Below, in pieces: positions 44,989 through 56,717 of a stretch of 64,000 bases of DNA. A program made the position numbers and the translations under genes. This stretch comes from Bacillus mycoides (GTDB lineage: Bacteria; Bacillota; Bacilli; Bacillales; Bacillaceae_G), in contig NZ_CP036132.1 in the NCBI RefSeq assembly GCF_018742245.1, positions 4,273,001 to 4,337,000 of the forward strand. Direction: 5' to 3'. Position 1 is the stretch's first letter. Each line of letters starts with the position of its first letter. A model generated the notes under the pieces. The model searched no databases and was not told the origin of the DNA. It saw nothing but the letters and a program-made list of their open reading frames with translations.

Positions 44989-45489
44989 TTACTTCGCAGA
45001 TTTTGCTGCTTCTAATGCTGCTTCATAGTTTGGATGGCTTGTACCTTCGCTTACGTATTCTACGTAAACTACTTTGTCATTGCTATCTACTACGAATACT
45101 GCACGAGCAAGTAAACGAAGTTCTTTCATTACTAAGCCATAAGCTTCGCCGAATGAAAGGTCACGGTGATCAGAAAGTGTCGCAACGTTTTCTAAACCGT
45201 TAGCTGCACACCAGCGTTTTTGAGCGAATGGTAAATCAGCGCTAATTGTTAATACTTTCGTATTTTCAATACCTGCTGCATCTTCGTTAAAACGACGAGT
45301 TTGTGCATCACATACACCTGTGTCGATTGAAGGTACAACACTAATTAATTTCACTTCACCTTTGTATGTTTCTAAACTTACTGGAGATAAGTCATTTGCT
45401 AATACTTGGAAGTTAGGCGCTTGATCGCCAACTTTAACTTCTGTTCCAACTAAAGTCATTGGGTTACCTTTAAAAGTTACATTTGCCAC
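44989..45489 (-). CDS. tpx: thiol peroxidase
   Basis: Reduces hydroperoxides using thioredoxin. 166 residues, atypical 2-Cys peroxiredoxin: peroxidatic Cys in [15 protein letters not shown] (about Cys60) and resolving Cys in RWCAANG (about Cys94). Begins [22 protein letters not shown] precedes the ATG. Promoter candidate on the minus strand: TTGCAT, 17 bases, TATCAT, near 45530-45562. Own terminator; neighbour ytfJ upstream. Confidence 0.96.
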   Translation of the reverse strand: MANVTFKGNPMTLVGTEVKVGDQAPNFQVLANDLSPVSLETYKGEVKLISVVPSIDTGVCDAQTRRFNEDAAGIENTKVLTISADLPFAQKRWCAANGLENVATLSDHRDLSFGEAYGLVMKELRLLARAVFVVDSNDKVVYVEYVSEGTSHPNYEAALEAAKSAK

Positions 45490-45591
45490 TTAAAAATCCT
45501 CCCTTATTTAAACAAAATATGTACAATGTAAATGATAGTTTGTCCCTATCGATAATGCAAATAAAATCGCTTTATTTACAAAAAAATAAAA

Positions 45592-45613
45592 AAGCTAATC
45601 CATTGATTAGCTT
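45592..45613 (-). terminator. ytfJ terminator
   Basis: AAGCTAATC with GATTAGCTT (9 bp), loop CATT, followed by T5-A-T7 on the minus strand. Confidence 0.83.
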
Positions 45614-45622
45614 CTTTACTCG

Positions 45623-46018
45623 TTAAATTTGAAATTCCGGATCATCTTCTTTTCGTTTATCCATCATTTCTTTCACTTTATCAACAGCTTGTGGCGCTAA
45701 TTCAATTATTTTGTCAATGACATGTGTTTGTTTATCTAAATGTAAAACTTTCACACCATCTCCATTTATAACGAGAAAGGCAACAGGATTAATGGAAACC
45801 CCACCACCGCTACCTCCTCCAAATGGATGACGGCCTGAATGCTCTACTTTGCCAAATTCACTTCCACCAGCAGCAAAGCCAAAACTTACTTTCGAAACGG
45901 TAAGAATTACACTTCCATCTGCCGCTTTAATTGGATCACCAACAATTGTATTTACATCAGTCATTTGTTTTAAATGCTGCATTGCGGTTGTCATTAAACC
46001 TTGAATTGGATGGTCCAT
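45623..46018 (-). CDS. ytfJ: YtfJ/GerW family sporulation protein
   Basis: 131 residues starting MDHPIQGLMTTAMQHLKQM, with the glycine-rich block FGGGSGGGVSINPVAFLVI (about 66-84) that defines the GerW family; the B. subtilis protein is needed for normal germination. The ATG has GGGGGG eight bases upstream. Twelve bases downstream of ytfI, so both form an operon, as in B. subtilis. Confidence 0.94.
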   Translation of the reverse strand: MDHPIQGLMTTAMQHLKQMTDVNTIVGDPIKAADGSVILTVSKVSFGFAAGGSEFGKVEHSGRHPFGGGSGGGVSINPVAFLVINGDGVKVLHLDKQTHVIDKIIELAPQAVDKVKEMMDKRKEDDPEFQI

Positions 46019-46030
46019 TCTATATCCCCC

Positions 46031-46660
46031 CTATGCTTGAACAGATTTATCTGTCATACCAGACTTTTGTTTTCTCATAAACATGAGTAGTTTTACCGCT
46101 GTTTTCACAGTACGAAATATATGAAAGGAAGCTGTTAATTCACATCTTGATGCAAATCCCTTTCCTTGAAAAACAGGTGTAATTTCAAATTCTGGTACGT
46201 CGACAATATGCATATATTGTCCTACAACTCCAGCAGCCATTCCTTTTGTCCCCCATGCATATCCAGTGACAATTCCAGTACTAGCCGCATCGCCTGCTCC
46301 AATTTGTGAATGCCATTTCCAACCATTGATTTTCACTCGTTTAAGAAAATCTTTAATAATAGTATGAACTTCTTGAAGCTTTTTTATCAGTTCTCCAATG
46401 CTATCAAGTTGTGCCATAATTTTATTATCTATTCCGCCATCTTTCTCAGCTTTTTCGATTTTCTGCCCCGTCTTTTTCTGCTGTTTTTCAATTCTTTCCA
46501 ATACATCAAACGTATATCGAATCATCCATATTTTCACTTGAAATAAACACTGTTTTTCCATTTCTGAATATAAAAACGTCACCTTAAGCGATATTTTCGA
46601 TAATAGTATTAGCAAAATAAAAAGTAGAAGAATTATCATTCCAATTACGAGCCATTTCAT
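46031..46660 (-). CDS. ytfI: YtfI, DUF2953 protein
   Basis: 209 residues: N-terminal membrane anchor (about 2-25), an amphipathic and charged middle with KQQKKTGQKIEKAEKDGG, and a C-terminal region with SQIGAGDAASTGIVTGYAWG (about 117-136) and VFQGKGFASRCELTASFHIF that identify DUF2953. Function unknown; it accompanies ytfJ and may be linked to sporulation. ATG at 46660 after AAAGGATGG; three extra codons upstream are not used. Confidence 0.86.
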   Translation of the reverse strand: MKWLVIGMIILLLFILLILLSKISLKVTFLYSEMEKQCLFQVKIWMIRYTFDVLERIEKQQKKTGQKIEKAEKDGGIDNKIMAQLDSIGELIKKLQEVHTIIKDFLKRVKINGWKWHSQIGAGDAASTGIVTGYAWGTKGMAAGVVGQYMHIVDVPEFEITPVFQGKGFASRCELTASFHIFRTVKTAVKLLMFMRKQKSGMTDKSVQA

Positions 46661-46873
46661 TCGTACCATCCTTTCACTCCATACCCATTATCGACAAGTT
46701 TATTCATCATTAAACAACCTTTGATAAAATTGAATATAAAAATTTTTCTAAAAATAAAAAGGGATTTTGACATTTCATATCGAAATATACTATTTGAGCA
46801 TATTATTCAGAATGAAACCTGATGATATGCAGCACTAAAACTAGAAAATTTAACTGCAGTGGAGGGATACATA

Positions 46874-47677
46874 ATGGCAAATCGTCGCAATTTATTTTTC
46901 TTTTATGGTGATGACAAAGTAACACTCGTTGAAAAAATGAAACCAGTATATCGTATTTTAGAGGAGAATGGATTTACCATATTAGATCATCCAAAAAATG
47001 CAAACGCTATCGTCAGTGTTGGAGATGATGGAACTTTCTTACAAGCCGTTCGTAAAACTGGCTTTAGAGAAGATTGCTTATACGCAGGTATTTCTACGAA
47101 AGATGAAATTTCTTTCTACTGCGATTTCCACATCGATCACATTGATACAGCCCTTCAAGAAATTACAAAAAACGAAATTGAAGTGCGAAAATATCCAACA
47201 ATTAAAGTAGATGTAGATCATGGTACATCTTTCCATTGTTTAAATGAATTTTCATTACGCTCTAGCATTATTAAAACATTTGTCGTAGATGTACACGTCG
47301 ACAATTTACATTTTGAAACATTTAGAGGTGATGGATTAGTTATCTCCACACCAACAGGAAGTACCGCTTACAATAAATCATTACATGGTGCCGTTGTCGA
47401 TCCACTTATCCCATGTTTCCAAGTAAGCGAACTAGCATCTTTAAATAACAACACATACCGTACACTCGGATCACCGTTTCTTTTAAATCACGAGCGTACG
47501 TTAACTTTAACACTTAGACCAGATGGCAATGATTACCCTGTTATCGGTATGGATAACGAAGCACTTAGCATTAAACAAGTGGAGAAAGCCGTTGTTCGTT
47601 TAAGCGATAAACAAATTAAAACTGTTAAATTAAAAAACAATTCCTTCTGGGAAAAAGTACAGAGAACGTTTTTATAG
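46874..47677 (+). CDS. nadK: NAD kinase (second Bacillus type)
   Basis: Phosphorylates NAD to NADP. 267 residues with VSVGDDGTFLQAV (about 46-58; GDDGT in place of the usual GGDGT), LNEFSLRS (about 117-124) and GDGLVISTPTGSTAYNKS (about 150-167), the NAD kinase signatures. This is the YtdI/NadF2-type sequence rather than the YjbN type. The ATG at 46874 follows GGAGGG by seven bases; five upstream codons are dropped. Monocistronic, with a 20-bp terminator. Confidence 0.92.
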   Translation: MANRRNLFFFYGDDKVTLVEKMKPVYRILEENGFTILDHPKNANAIVSVGDDGTFLQAVRKTGFREDCLYAGISTKDEISFYCDFHIDHIDTALQEITKNEIEVRKYPTIKVDVDHGTSFHCLNEFSLRSSIIKTFVVDVHVDNLHFETFRGDGLVISTPTGSTAYNKSLHGAVVDPLIPCFQVSELASLNNNTYRTLGSPFLLNHERTLTLTLRPDGNDYPVIGMDNEALSIKQVEKAVVRLSDKQIKTVKLKNNSFWEKVQRTFL

Positions 47678-47682
47678 TAATA

Positions 47683-47727
47683 AAATAACCGTCGAATTAT
47701 GGGATTTCCATAATTCGACGGTTATTT
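47683..47727 (+). terminator. nadK terminator
   Basis: 20-bp perfect stem (47683-47702 with 47708-47727), loop GATTT, six bases past the stop. Confidence 0.88.
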
Positions 47728-47737
47728 ATTTCCCCCG

Positions 47738-47756
47738 ATTGGTGTGGGCAGCCATC
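47738..47756. repeat. bcr1-like fragment
   Basis: CCCCCGATTGGTGTGGGC resembles the CCCGATTGGTGAGGGC block of the complete copy at 21.7 kb. Short and low certainty. Confidence 0.3.
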
Positions 47757-47799
47757 TCTTACTATGCAGTCGCCATTATTGTCAGCTTTTGTCGGTAAA

Positions 47800-47919
47800 T
47801 CGATATATTTTAAAAATCGCTGATATATTTTGAATTGCGGTCGATATATTTCAATAATCGCTGATATATTTCGAGTTGCGGTCGATATATTCCGAAAATC
47901 GCTGATATATTTTCACACG
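47800..47919. repeat. 41-bp tandem repeat, about three copies
   Basis: Units at 47800-47840, 47841-47881 and 47882-47919. Each has TCGATATATT, then AATCGCTGATATATTT, then GAATTGCGG or GAGTTGCGG. Units differ at a few positions, mainly after TCGATATATT. The third unit contains the stop codon of the amidohydrolase gene. Every unit holds two GATATATT words about 20 bases apart. Confidence 0.85.
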
Positions 47920-49481
47920 TCTTTTCTATAAACAATCTCCCCATCAATGACGGTCATTTCTGCCTGTACTTCTTTTATTTCTTCCGCCTCAATTTCAAAA
48001 ACATTACGGTCTAATATCGTAAAGTCTGCTTCATATCCTTTTGTAATTTGCCCTCGATTTGCCTCTTTTCCAATTGCATACGCACTTCCTGTTGTAAATA
48101 AAGAAACCGCCTCATATACCGTTAATATTTCTTCTGGCATATAGCATACGCCGTCAATAAAACTTCTACGTGTAACAGCGCTATATATACCAAAAAACGG
48201 ATTTACTTGTTCAATTGGAGCATCAGATCCACCGTTGCAGTGCAATCCTGCGCCAAGTAATGTCTTCCAAGCGTACGCGTAACGAAGACGATGCTTTCCT
48301 AGTTTTTCAATCACTGACGGAAAATCCGATGAAACAAAGACGGGCTGAATATCAATAATTGCTTGCAAACTCTTCATTCTTTCAATTAATTCTTCACGGG
48401 CAAGCTGGCAATGAATAATGCGGTCACGTAATCCTTCTGCTGGTGGATATAATTCAAGCGCATCAATGACATATTCAAGCGATAAGTCGCCAATTGTATG
48501 AATGGCAACTGGCATATGTAAATCACGAGCTTTCTTCACTAACTCTGCAAGCTCCGCACGTGAAAAAATCGCAACTCCATTCATTTCCTGCGCATCTTCA
48601 TATGGTTTACTTAATAAAGCTGTTCTTCCGCCAAAAGAGCCGTCAGAAAAAATTTTCATCGCCCCAAATTCAATGTAGTGCTCATTTTCATATTCTTTTC
48701 GCTCATTCGCTACTTCATGATGAACGAGCAAATGTGCTTTAAATGGCATTTCTTTTATAACGTGTGAAAACGCATTGTATGTTTTTCTAAAACCGCCATA
48801 ATAATTTAAATCTTCCGTATGTCCGCCAACGAGTCCGTATCGCCAACAGTCTTTAATCGCCGTTTGCAAAGCCCCTTGTAAATAGGCTTCATCAATTTCA
48901 GGCTGAACATGTTTAATTAATTCTTGTCCTTGTTCATATAAAAGTCCTGTTAACTTATTTGATGAATCCCGGCCAATTTTCCCGCCTTTTGGTTCTTGCG
49001 TCTCTTCTGTTACGTTCGCTTCTTGCAATATGTATGAATTCACCCATGTCACGTGACGACAAACTCGCTTTAATAAAATGGGATGCTCTTTCGAAATTGC
49101 ATCTAAATCACGTGCGTGAACGTCTTTTGTATCTGTAAAATTATTTTCATTCCAACCTTCTCCAATAATCCAAGAGCCTTTTGGCGCTTCTTCTACTCGC
49201 TTCTGAACGAGAGTAAGCACTTCGCTATAAGATGTACAATTTGACAGGTCTAGACGAAGTAGCCTCTCCCCATGACCAATCAAATGCATATGGCTATCAA
49301 CGAGACCTGGAATCATTGTTTTCCCTTCTAAGTCACATAACTTCACTTCTGAATATCGGTTTTCTAACTCTTCCTTACTCCCAATATCAACGATTCTACC
49401 GTTTTCAACGTAAATAGCATCCACTTTTTCATTTTCTTCTCTCATCGTGTAAATGGTGCCGCCGTACCAAATTTCTCCCAT
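47913..49481 (-). CDS. YtcJ-like metal-dependent amidohydrolase (amidohydrolase 3)
   Basis: 522-residue cytoplasmic hydrolase of the urease/N-acyl-amidohydrolase superfamily. Metal ligands: GLVDSHMHL (about 61-69), Lys/His around GAMKIFSDGSFG (about 278-289), HTIGDLSLEY (about 330-339), and HCNGGSDAPIE (about 441-451). Small beta domains flank the barrel. Substrate not predictable; relatives act on N-substituted formamides or acyl amino acids. Start ATG at 49481 after AAGGAGATG; three extra codons are ignored. The stop codon lies in the third unit of a 41-bp tandem repeat. Confidence 0.9.
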   Translation of the reverse strand: MGEIWYGGTIYTMREENEKVDAIYVENGRIVDIGSKEELENRYSEVKLCDLEGKTMIPGLVDSHMHLIGHGERLLRLDLSNCTSYSEVLTLVQKRVEEAPKGSWIIGEGWNENNFTDTKDVHARDLDAISKEHPILLKRVCRHVTWVNSYILQEANVTEETQEPKGGKIGRDSSNKLTGLLYEQGQELIKHVQPEIDEAYLQGALQTAIKDCWRYGLVGGHTEDLNYYGGFRKTYNAFSHVIKEMPFKAHLLVHHEVANERKEYENEHYIEFGAMKIFSDGSFGGRTALLSKPYEDAQEMNGVAIFSRAELAELVKKARDLHMPVAIHTIGDLSLEYVIDALELYPPAEGLRDRIIHCQLAREELIERMKSLQAIIDIQPVFVSSDFPSVIEKLGKHRLRYAYAWKTLLGAGLHCNGGSDAPIEQVNPFFGIYSAVTRRSFIDGVCYMPEEILTVYEAVSLFTTGSAYAIGKEANRGQITKGYEADFTILDRNVFEIEAEEIKEVQAEMTVIDGEIVYRKDV

Positions 49482-49529
49482 ATATCCCATCTCCTTTTCC
49501 CTTTAGTCTACGAAATTAATCCGTATAAA

Positions 49530-49562
49530 AAAAGCACCATTTTGATTAAAAATGGTGCTTTT
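49530..49562 (-). terminator. terminator of the VOC/PhnB-like gene
   Basis: AAAAGCACCATTTT with AAAATGGTGCTTTT (14 bp), loop GATTA, T-run on the minus strand. Confidence 0.86.
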
Positions 49563-49569
49563 CTAAAAA

Positions 49570-50001
49570 TTAATTTTGTTCAGTTGGATTCGTTGTAATT
49601 TGCCATTCAATGCTAAATTTATCTTTTACTTGTCCGTATGCTGGGCTCCAGAACGTTTCTTGAAGTGGCATAATAACTTCTCCGCCTTCTTGTAACTTAT
49701 CGAATACTTCTTTCGCTTTTTCTGCATTACTAATTTGAATTGCGATTGTTACTTGAGATCCAATCGCATGCCCTTTACCTGGGAATGTATCAGAAATCAT
49801 AAGTTCCGTATTACCAACTTTTAAAGTAGCATGTGCAACGCGCTCTTTCGCTTCAGCTGGAATCGGGTATTCTGGATTTTCAGGCATATCACCAAAAGTT
49901 TGCATGACTTCTACTTTTGCGTCTAACGCCTCTTTATACAACTGTACAGCTTCTTGCCCACCACCATCTAAAACTAAGTACGGATTAATACCTAAAATCA
50001 T
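49570..50001 (-). CDS. VOC-fold protein, PhnB-like
   Basis: 143 residues of glyoxalase/dioxygenase fold in the PhnB (3-demethylubiquinone methyltransferase-like) group: INPYLVLDGGGQEAVQLYKE at the start, LMISDTFPGKG (about 67-77) and FWSPAYGQVKDKFSIEWQI at the end. Function of these small proteins is mostly unassigned. GAGGTGTCC lies before the ATG. Single gene with its own terminator. Confidence 0.87.
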   Translation of the reverse strand: MILGINPYLVLDGGGQEAVQLYKEALDAKVEVMQTFGDMPENPEYPIPAEAKERVAHATLKVGNTELMISDTFPGKGHAIGSQVTIAIQISNAEKAKEVFDKLQEGGEVIMPLQETFWSPAYGQVKDKFSIEWQITTNPTEQN

Positions 50002-50104
50002 ACGGACACCTCTTTTTTAAATTTATAAAATCGAACTTGTGTTCGTTTTTATAATATCATATGTTTTACATTTCATTCAACTATTTACTTCCTCATTTTC
50101 AAAA

Positions 50105-51691
50105 TTATTTTGAAGGAAGCTCCATCTCTTGTTTTCTAAGTTCAATACGGCGAATTTTTCCGGAAATCGTTTTTGGTAGTTCATCTACAAATTCAATTTT
50201 ACGAGGGTATTTATATGGTGCAGTCAGTTCTTTGACGTGTTGTTGGAGCACTGGAATTAATGTTTCTTCGTTCTTTTCTATATTCTCTCTTAATACGATA
50301 AATGCCTTCACAACACTTCCGCGAATTTCATCTGGACTTGCGACAACCGCACATTCTCTTACGTATGGGTGTTTTACAAGTGCATCTTCTACTTCAAACG
50401 GCCCGATTGTATAGCCAGAGCTAATAATGATATCATCTCCGCGTCCTTCAAACCAAAAATAGCCGTCTTCATCTTTTTTCGCTTTATCACCGGTAATATA
50501 ATAATCACCGCGGAATTGCATCGCTGTACGCTCATCGTCTTTATAATATTGTTTAAAGAGTGCTGGTGTTTCAATGTGAACTGCAATATCACCAACTTCT
50601 CCTACCTGTACCGGAATACCTTCTTCATTTACGATATCAACATGGTTTCCTGGCGTTGGTTTTCCCATTGATCCTGGTCTAATATCCATCCCTTTCATTA
50701 TCCCAACAAGTAATGTGTTTTCCGTTTGCCCATAACCGTCTCTTACCGTAATATCGAAATGCCTTTGGAACGTTTCAATCACTTCTCTGTTTAACGGCTC
50801 ACCAGCTGATACAGCGCTATGTAACGCTTCTAAATTGTACTCATTTAAGTTTTCTACCTTTGCCATTAATCTATACTCAGTCGGTGTACAACAAAGCACA
50901 TTCACCTTATTATCGCCTAATAAATTCAAATACGTTTTCGGTTCAAATTTACCGTGGTATACAAATCCTGTTGCACCTGAACCGAGAGTCGCTACAAACG
51001 GGCTCCAAATCCACTTTTGCCAACCTGGACTAGCCGTTGCCCATACAACATCATCTTCTTCGATTCCGAGCCAGTTCGGAGCGCTTGTACGTAAATGAGC
51101 GTATGCCCAAGCATGCGTATGAACAACTCCTTTTGGATTTCCTGTCGTCCCTGACGTATAAGATAAAAAGACCATATCTTCTTTATCTGTCTTCGCCATT
51201 TCTAACATGTCACTTTCTGTTTCTAATGCTGTTTTTAAATTCGTCCAACCATCTACTGAACGCTCGCTCAAGACGAATTTTTGAAGAGATTCCACCGCTT
51301 CTACGCCGTCAAATTGTCCAATATACGGTTCGTAACTTACGATAGCCTTTACTTCTCCGTGCCCAATACGATACTCAATATCTTTTTTACGCAACATTTC
51401 TGAGCTTGGAATAACGACAAATCCTGCTTTAATCGCAGCAATATACGTCATGTAAGCTTCAATTAAGCGCGGCATCATAATAAGGAGCTTGTCCCCTTTT
51501 TGTAAGCCACTTTTTATAAAAGCGTTTCCAATTCTATTCGCACCTTGCATTAATTCAAAATATGTAATCTCTCGTCTATTCCCTTTATCATCTTGCCAAA
51601 TTAAAGCAAGTTTCTCTTTATCACTCGTATATTTCTCTATTTCCGAAACTAAGTTATAAGATGGCGGCGCCAACAATTCCTCTCTCTTCAT
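50105..51691 (-). CDS. ytcI: acyl-CoA synthetase (AMP-forming), YtcI type
   Basis: Activates a short- or medium-chain fatty acid to its CoA ester through an acyl-AMP. 528 residues: P-loop SYTSGTTGNPKGVVHTH (about 170-186), DGYGQTENTLL (about 318-328), YITGDKAKKDEDGYFWFEGRG (by positions about 401-421), and the C-terminal catalytic Lys in PKTISGKIRR (about 505-514). The ATG at 51691 follows GGAGG by six bases; an ATG two codons upstream abuts the site. Neighbour of the SASP gene and thiI as in B. subtilis ytcI. Confidence 0.92.
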   Translation of the reverse strand: MKREELLAPPSYNLVSEIEKYTSDKEKLALIWQDDKGNRREITYFELMQGANRIGNAFIKSGLQKGDKLLIMMPRLIEAYMTYIAAIKAGFVVIPSSEMLRKKDIEYRIGHGEVKAIVSYEPYIGQFDGVEAVESLQKFVLSERSVDGWTNLKTALETESDMLEMAKTDKEDMVFLSYTSGTTGNPKGVVHTHAWAYAHLRTSAPNWLGIEEDDVVWATASPGWQKWIWSPFVATLGSGATGFVYHGKFEPKTYLNLLGDNKVNVLCCTPTEYRLMAKVENLNEYNLEALHSAVSAGEPLNREVIETFQRHFDITVRDGYGQTENTLLVGIMKGMDIRPGSMGKPTPGNHVDIVNEEGIPVQVGEVGDIAVHIETPALFKQYYKDDERTAMQFRGDYYITGDKAKKDEDGYFWFEGRGDDIIISSGYTIGPFEVEDALVKHPYVRECAVVASPDEIRGSVVKAFIVLRENIEKNEETLIPVLQQHVKELTAPYKYPRKIEFVDELPKTISGKIRRIELRKQEMELPSK

Positions 51692-51839
51692 AAACATCCT
51701 CCTTTATTTCTATGCCTCTCTTATATAATAAAGAATTTTCTGTTAATTTTGAACCCTCTTCTTTTGACAAATTTTTTATATTTATGTCGAACCGTTGAAT
51801 AAATTTATATCGATTTATTGATAAATAATGACAAAAAAA

Positions 51840-51865
51840 GAAAGAGCGGGAGAACCCGCTCTTTC
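51840..51865 (-). terminator. SASP gene terminator
   Basis: GAAAGAGCGGG with CCCGCTCTTTC (11 bp), AGAA loop, T7 on the minus strand. Confidence 0.88.
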
Positions 51866-51884
51866 TAAGCCATCGTATATGGGA

Positions 51885-52079
51885 TTATTTTTGGTAACCG
51901 CCTAATTGTTGCTCAGCTAGTGAAACTAGACGTTTAGTAATTTCGCCACCAACAGATCCGTTAGCGCGAGATGTTGCATCAGCTCCAAGTTGAACACCAA
52001 ACTCTTGAGCGATTTCGTATTTCATTTGATCTAATGCTGCTTGAGCACCAGATACTGCTAATTTATTTGTGCTTGCCAT
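51885..52079 (-). CDS. sspA: alpha/beta-type small acid-soluble spore protein
   Basis: 64 residues, typical SASP that saturates spore DNA and protects it from UV. Conserved blocks are [17 protein letters not shown] and the C-terminal [21 protein letters not shown]; the germination protease site is in [24 protein letters not shown] precedes ATG, an unusually perfect ribosome site fitting very high expression. A SigG-like promoter lies at 52103-52132. Which ssp paralogue this is cannot be decided from the sequence; position matches sspA next to thiI. Confidence 0.95.
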   Translation of the reverse strand: MASTNKLAVSGAQAALDQMKYEIAQEFGVQLGADATSRANGSVGGEITKRLVSLAEQQLGGYQK

Positions 52080-52102
52080 GTTGTATCACCTCCTTGTGAG
52101 TA

Positions 52103-52132
52103 TAGAGTGTGATAAACAACATGACTTCATAC
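52103..52132 (-). promoter_or_regulatory. SigG-like promoter of the SASP gene
   Basis: Minus strand GTATG, 18 bases, CACTCTA, close to the forespore SigG pattern (GHATR-N18-CATnnTA). It places the start site about 20 bases ahead of the ribosome site. Confidence 0.5.
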
Positions 52133-52158
52133 ACATTTGAATGTGGTAATTTATGGGT

Positions 52159-53379
<1,221 letters not shown>

Positions 53380-54522
53380 TTACCTCATCACTTCATATAA
53401 TTTTGGCATTGTCTCTTTAACAATACCTTCAAATTGTTTTACTTCTTCCATCGTGTTGTCCGGTGCTAAACTAATGCGAATCGCACTTGTAGCTGCGGCG
53501 TGCGGTACTCCCATTGACACTAGTACTCGGCTCACTTCATTTGCTTTTGAAGAACAAGCAGACTTCGTCGATACATATACACCATGTTCTTCTAAAGCAT
53601 GAACGACTACTTCTGGTTTTAAACCGACAAATGATACATTTAAAATGTGCGGTGCCGCATATTCAAGTGATGTATTAATCGTTACAGTTTCCATCTCTTT
53701 AAAGAAACGGACCAGCTCTGTTTGTAAATTTTGCAAATGAACTACCTTTTCTTTCACTTGTTCCATCGTCATACGAAGTGCTTTCACCATCGCTACAATA
53801 CCAGGTAAATTTTCTGTACCTGAACGATACTTGAGCTCTTGTTGACCACCTGATAAGATTGGATCTAATCTTACACCATCACGTACGTAAAGAAGACCTG
53901 TCCCCTTTACGCTATGAAATTTATGTCCAGATATTGAACAAAGGTCAATATGAGAAGCGTATAAATCAAGTGGTACTTTTCCTATCCCTTGTACATGGTC
54001 CACGTGGAATCTTATTTTCGGATGGTTCGATAATAATGTTCCAATTTCAGCAACGGGCTGAATCGCTCCAGTCTCGTTGTTCACGTGAATAATTGACACA
54101 AGAATCGTATCTTCACGAAGCGCTCGTTTTACATCTTCTACCGATACAACACCGTGCTCGTTAACCGGTAAATATGTTACATCAAAACCGAGATCTTCTA
54201 ATTGTTTATATGCCTCAAACACAGACGCGTGTTCAATATTTGTTGTAATGATATGTTTGCCGCGCGAACGATTCCTCATCGCTATCCCTTTAATCGCAAG
54301 GTTATTCCCTTCCGTTCCACCTGATGTGAAAATAATTTCAGAAGGTTTAACGTGAAGGAGCTGTGCCGCAATCGTTCTCGATTGTGTTAATAGACGCTCT
54401 GCCTCTCCTCCAAGCGAGTGAATAGAAGAAGGATTACCAAAATATTTCCCTGCAACCGTTACGTACGATTGAAGAGCTTCTGGATATGGCTTCGTCGTCG
54501 CACTATTATCAAAATAGATCAT
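53380..54522 (-). CDS. nifZ: cysteine desulfurase NifZ
   Basis: PLP enzyme that takes sulfur from cysteine for ThiI. 380 residues: start MIYFDNSATTKPYPEAL, FTSGGTEGNNLAIKG (about 65-79), TNIEHASV with the active-site His, HVDHVQGIGK (Asp for PLP), and the Schiff-base Lys in SISGHKFHSVKG (about 197-208). The catalytic Cys lies in VSTKSACSSKANEVS (about 320-334). The PF start has GGGAAG ahead. Directly upstream of thiI. Confidence 0.95.
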   Translation of the reverse strand: MIYFDNSATTKPYPEALQSYVTVAGKYFGNPSSIHSLGGEAERLLTQSRTIAAQLLHVKPSEIIFTSGGTEGNNLAIKGIAMRNRSRGKHIITTNIEHASVFEAYKQLEDLGFDVTYLPVNEHGVVSVEDVKRALREDTILVSIIHVNNETGAIQPVAEIGTLLSNHPKIRFHVDHVQGIGKVPLDLYASHIDLCSISGHKFHSVKGTGLLYVRDGVRLDPILSGGQQELKYRSGTENLPGIVAMVKALRMTMEQVKEKVVHLQNLQTELVRFFKEMETVTINTSLEYAAPHILNVSFVGLKPEVVVHALEEHGVYVSTKSACSSKANEVSRVLVSMGVPHAAATSAIRISLAPDNTMEEVKQFEGIVKETMPKLYEVMR

Positions 54523-54629
54523 CGTTCTTCCCCTTTCAGCGCTATCACATCATATAATCATATCACAAATACGTGTAATTACGCTAAGACTACTCAAAGG
54601 TTCCGTTTTTATATAAAAGTGTACATTTT

Positions 54630-54723
54630 TCCCCGCCATTCGCAGGCATACTGAGTGGTGAAGATTACTAATCAATGGTGGATGAAACCCCATCACTTAT
54701 GGTTTCACTTTATTTTGAAACGA
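54630..54723 (-). repeat. bcr1-like repeat, internally deleted copy
   Basis: On the minus strand: ATAAAGTGAAACCATAAG, an inverted pair around GTGATGGGG, ATTGATTAGTAATCTTCACCAC and, where the third hairpin should follow, a jump to the end-like GCGGGG. About 94 bases, against 156-161 for the full copies. It occupies much of the 273-base gap between nifZ and ezrA. Confidence 0.55.
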
Positions 54724-54785
54724 ACAACCTTACTGTATTCCGCTATTCATTATAGCAACATCGACTTCAAAATTACACAAAAAAA

Positions 54786-56524
<1,739 letters not shown>

Positions 56525-56717
56525 TTATATCTCTTTTTTTGTCCGTTCCGTTTATGAAATGGAAGGCATTATGTATAAAAAGGGAATTCCCCTATATTTA
56601 ACAACTAACAATGTTCTAATCATACCATGTAATGACGTGTTTTTGACCTAGTTTTTTTTAAAATTTCATGTTTCTTTAAATGCAAATGTAATATTTCTTA
56701 ATATTCCGCTTACTTAA

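Noticed and set aside
47800..47919. CRISPR-like array
   Set aside because: The 41-base units abut directly with no unique spacers, and no cas genes are present.
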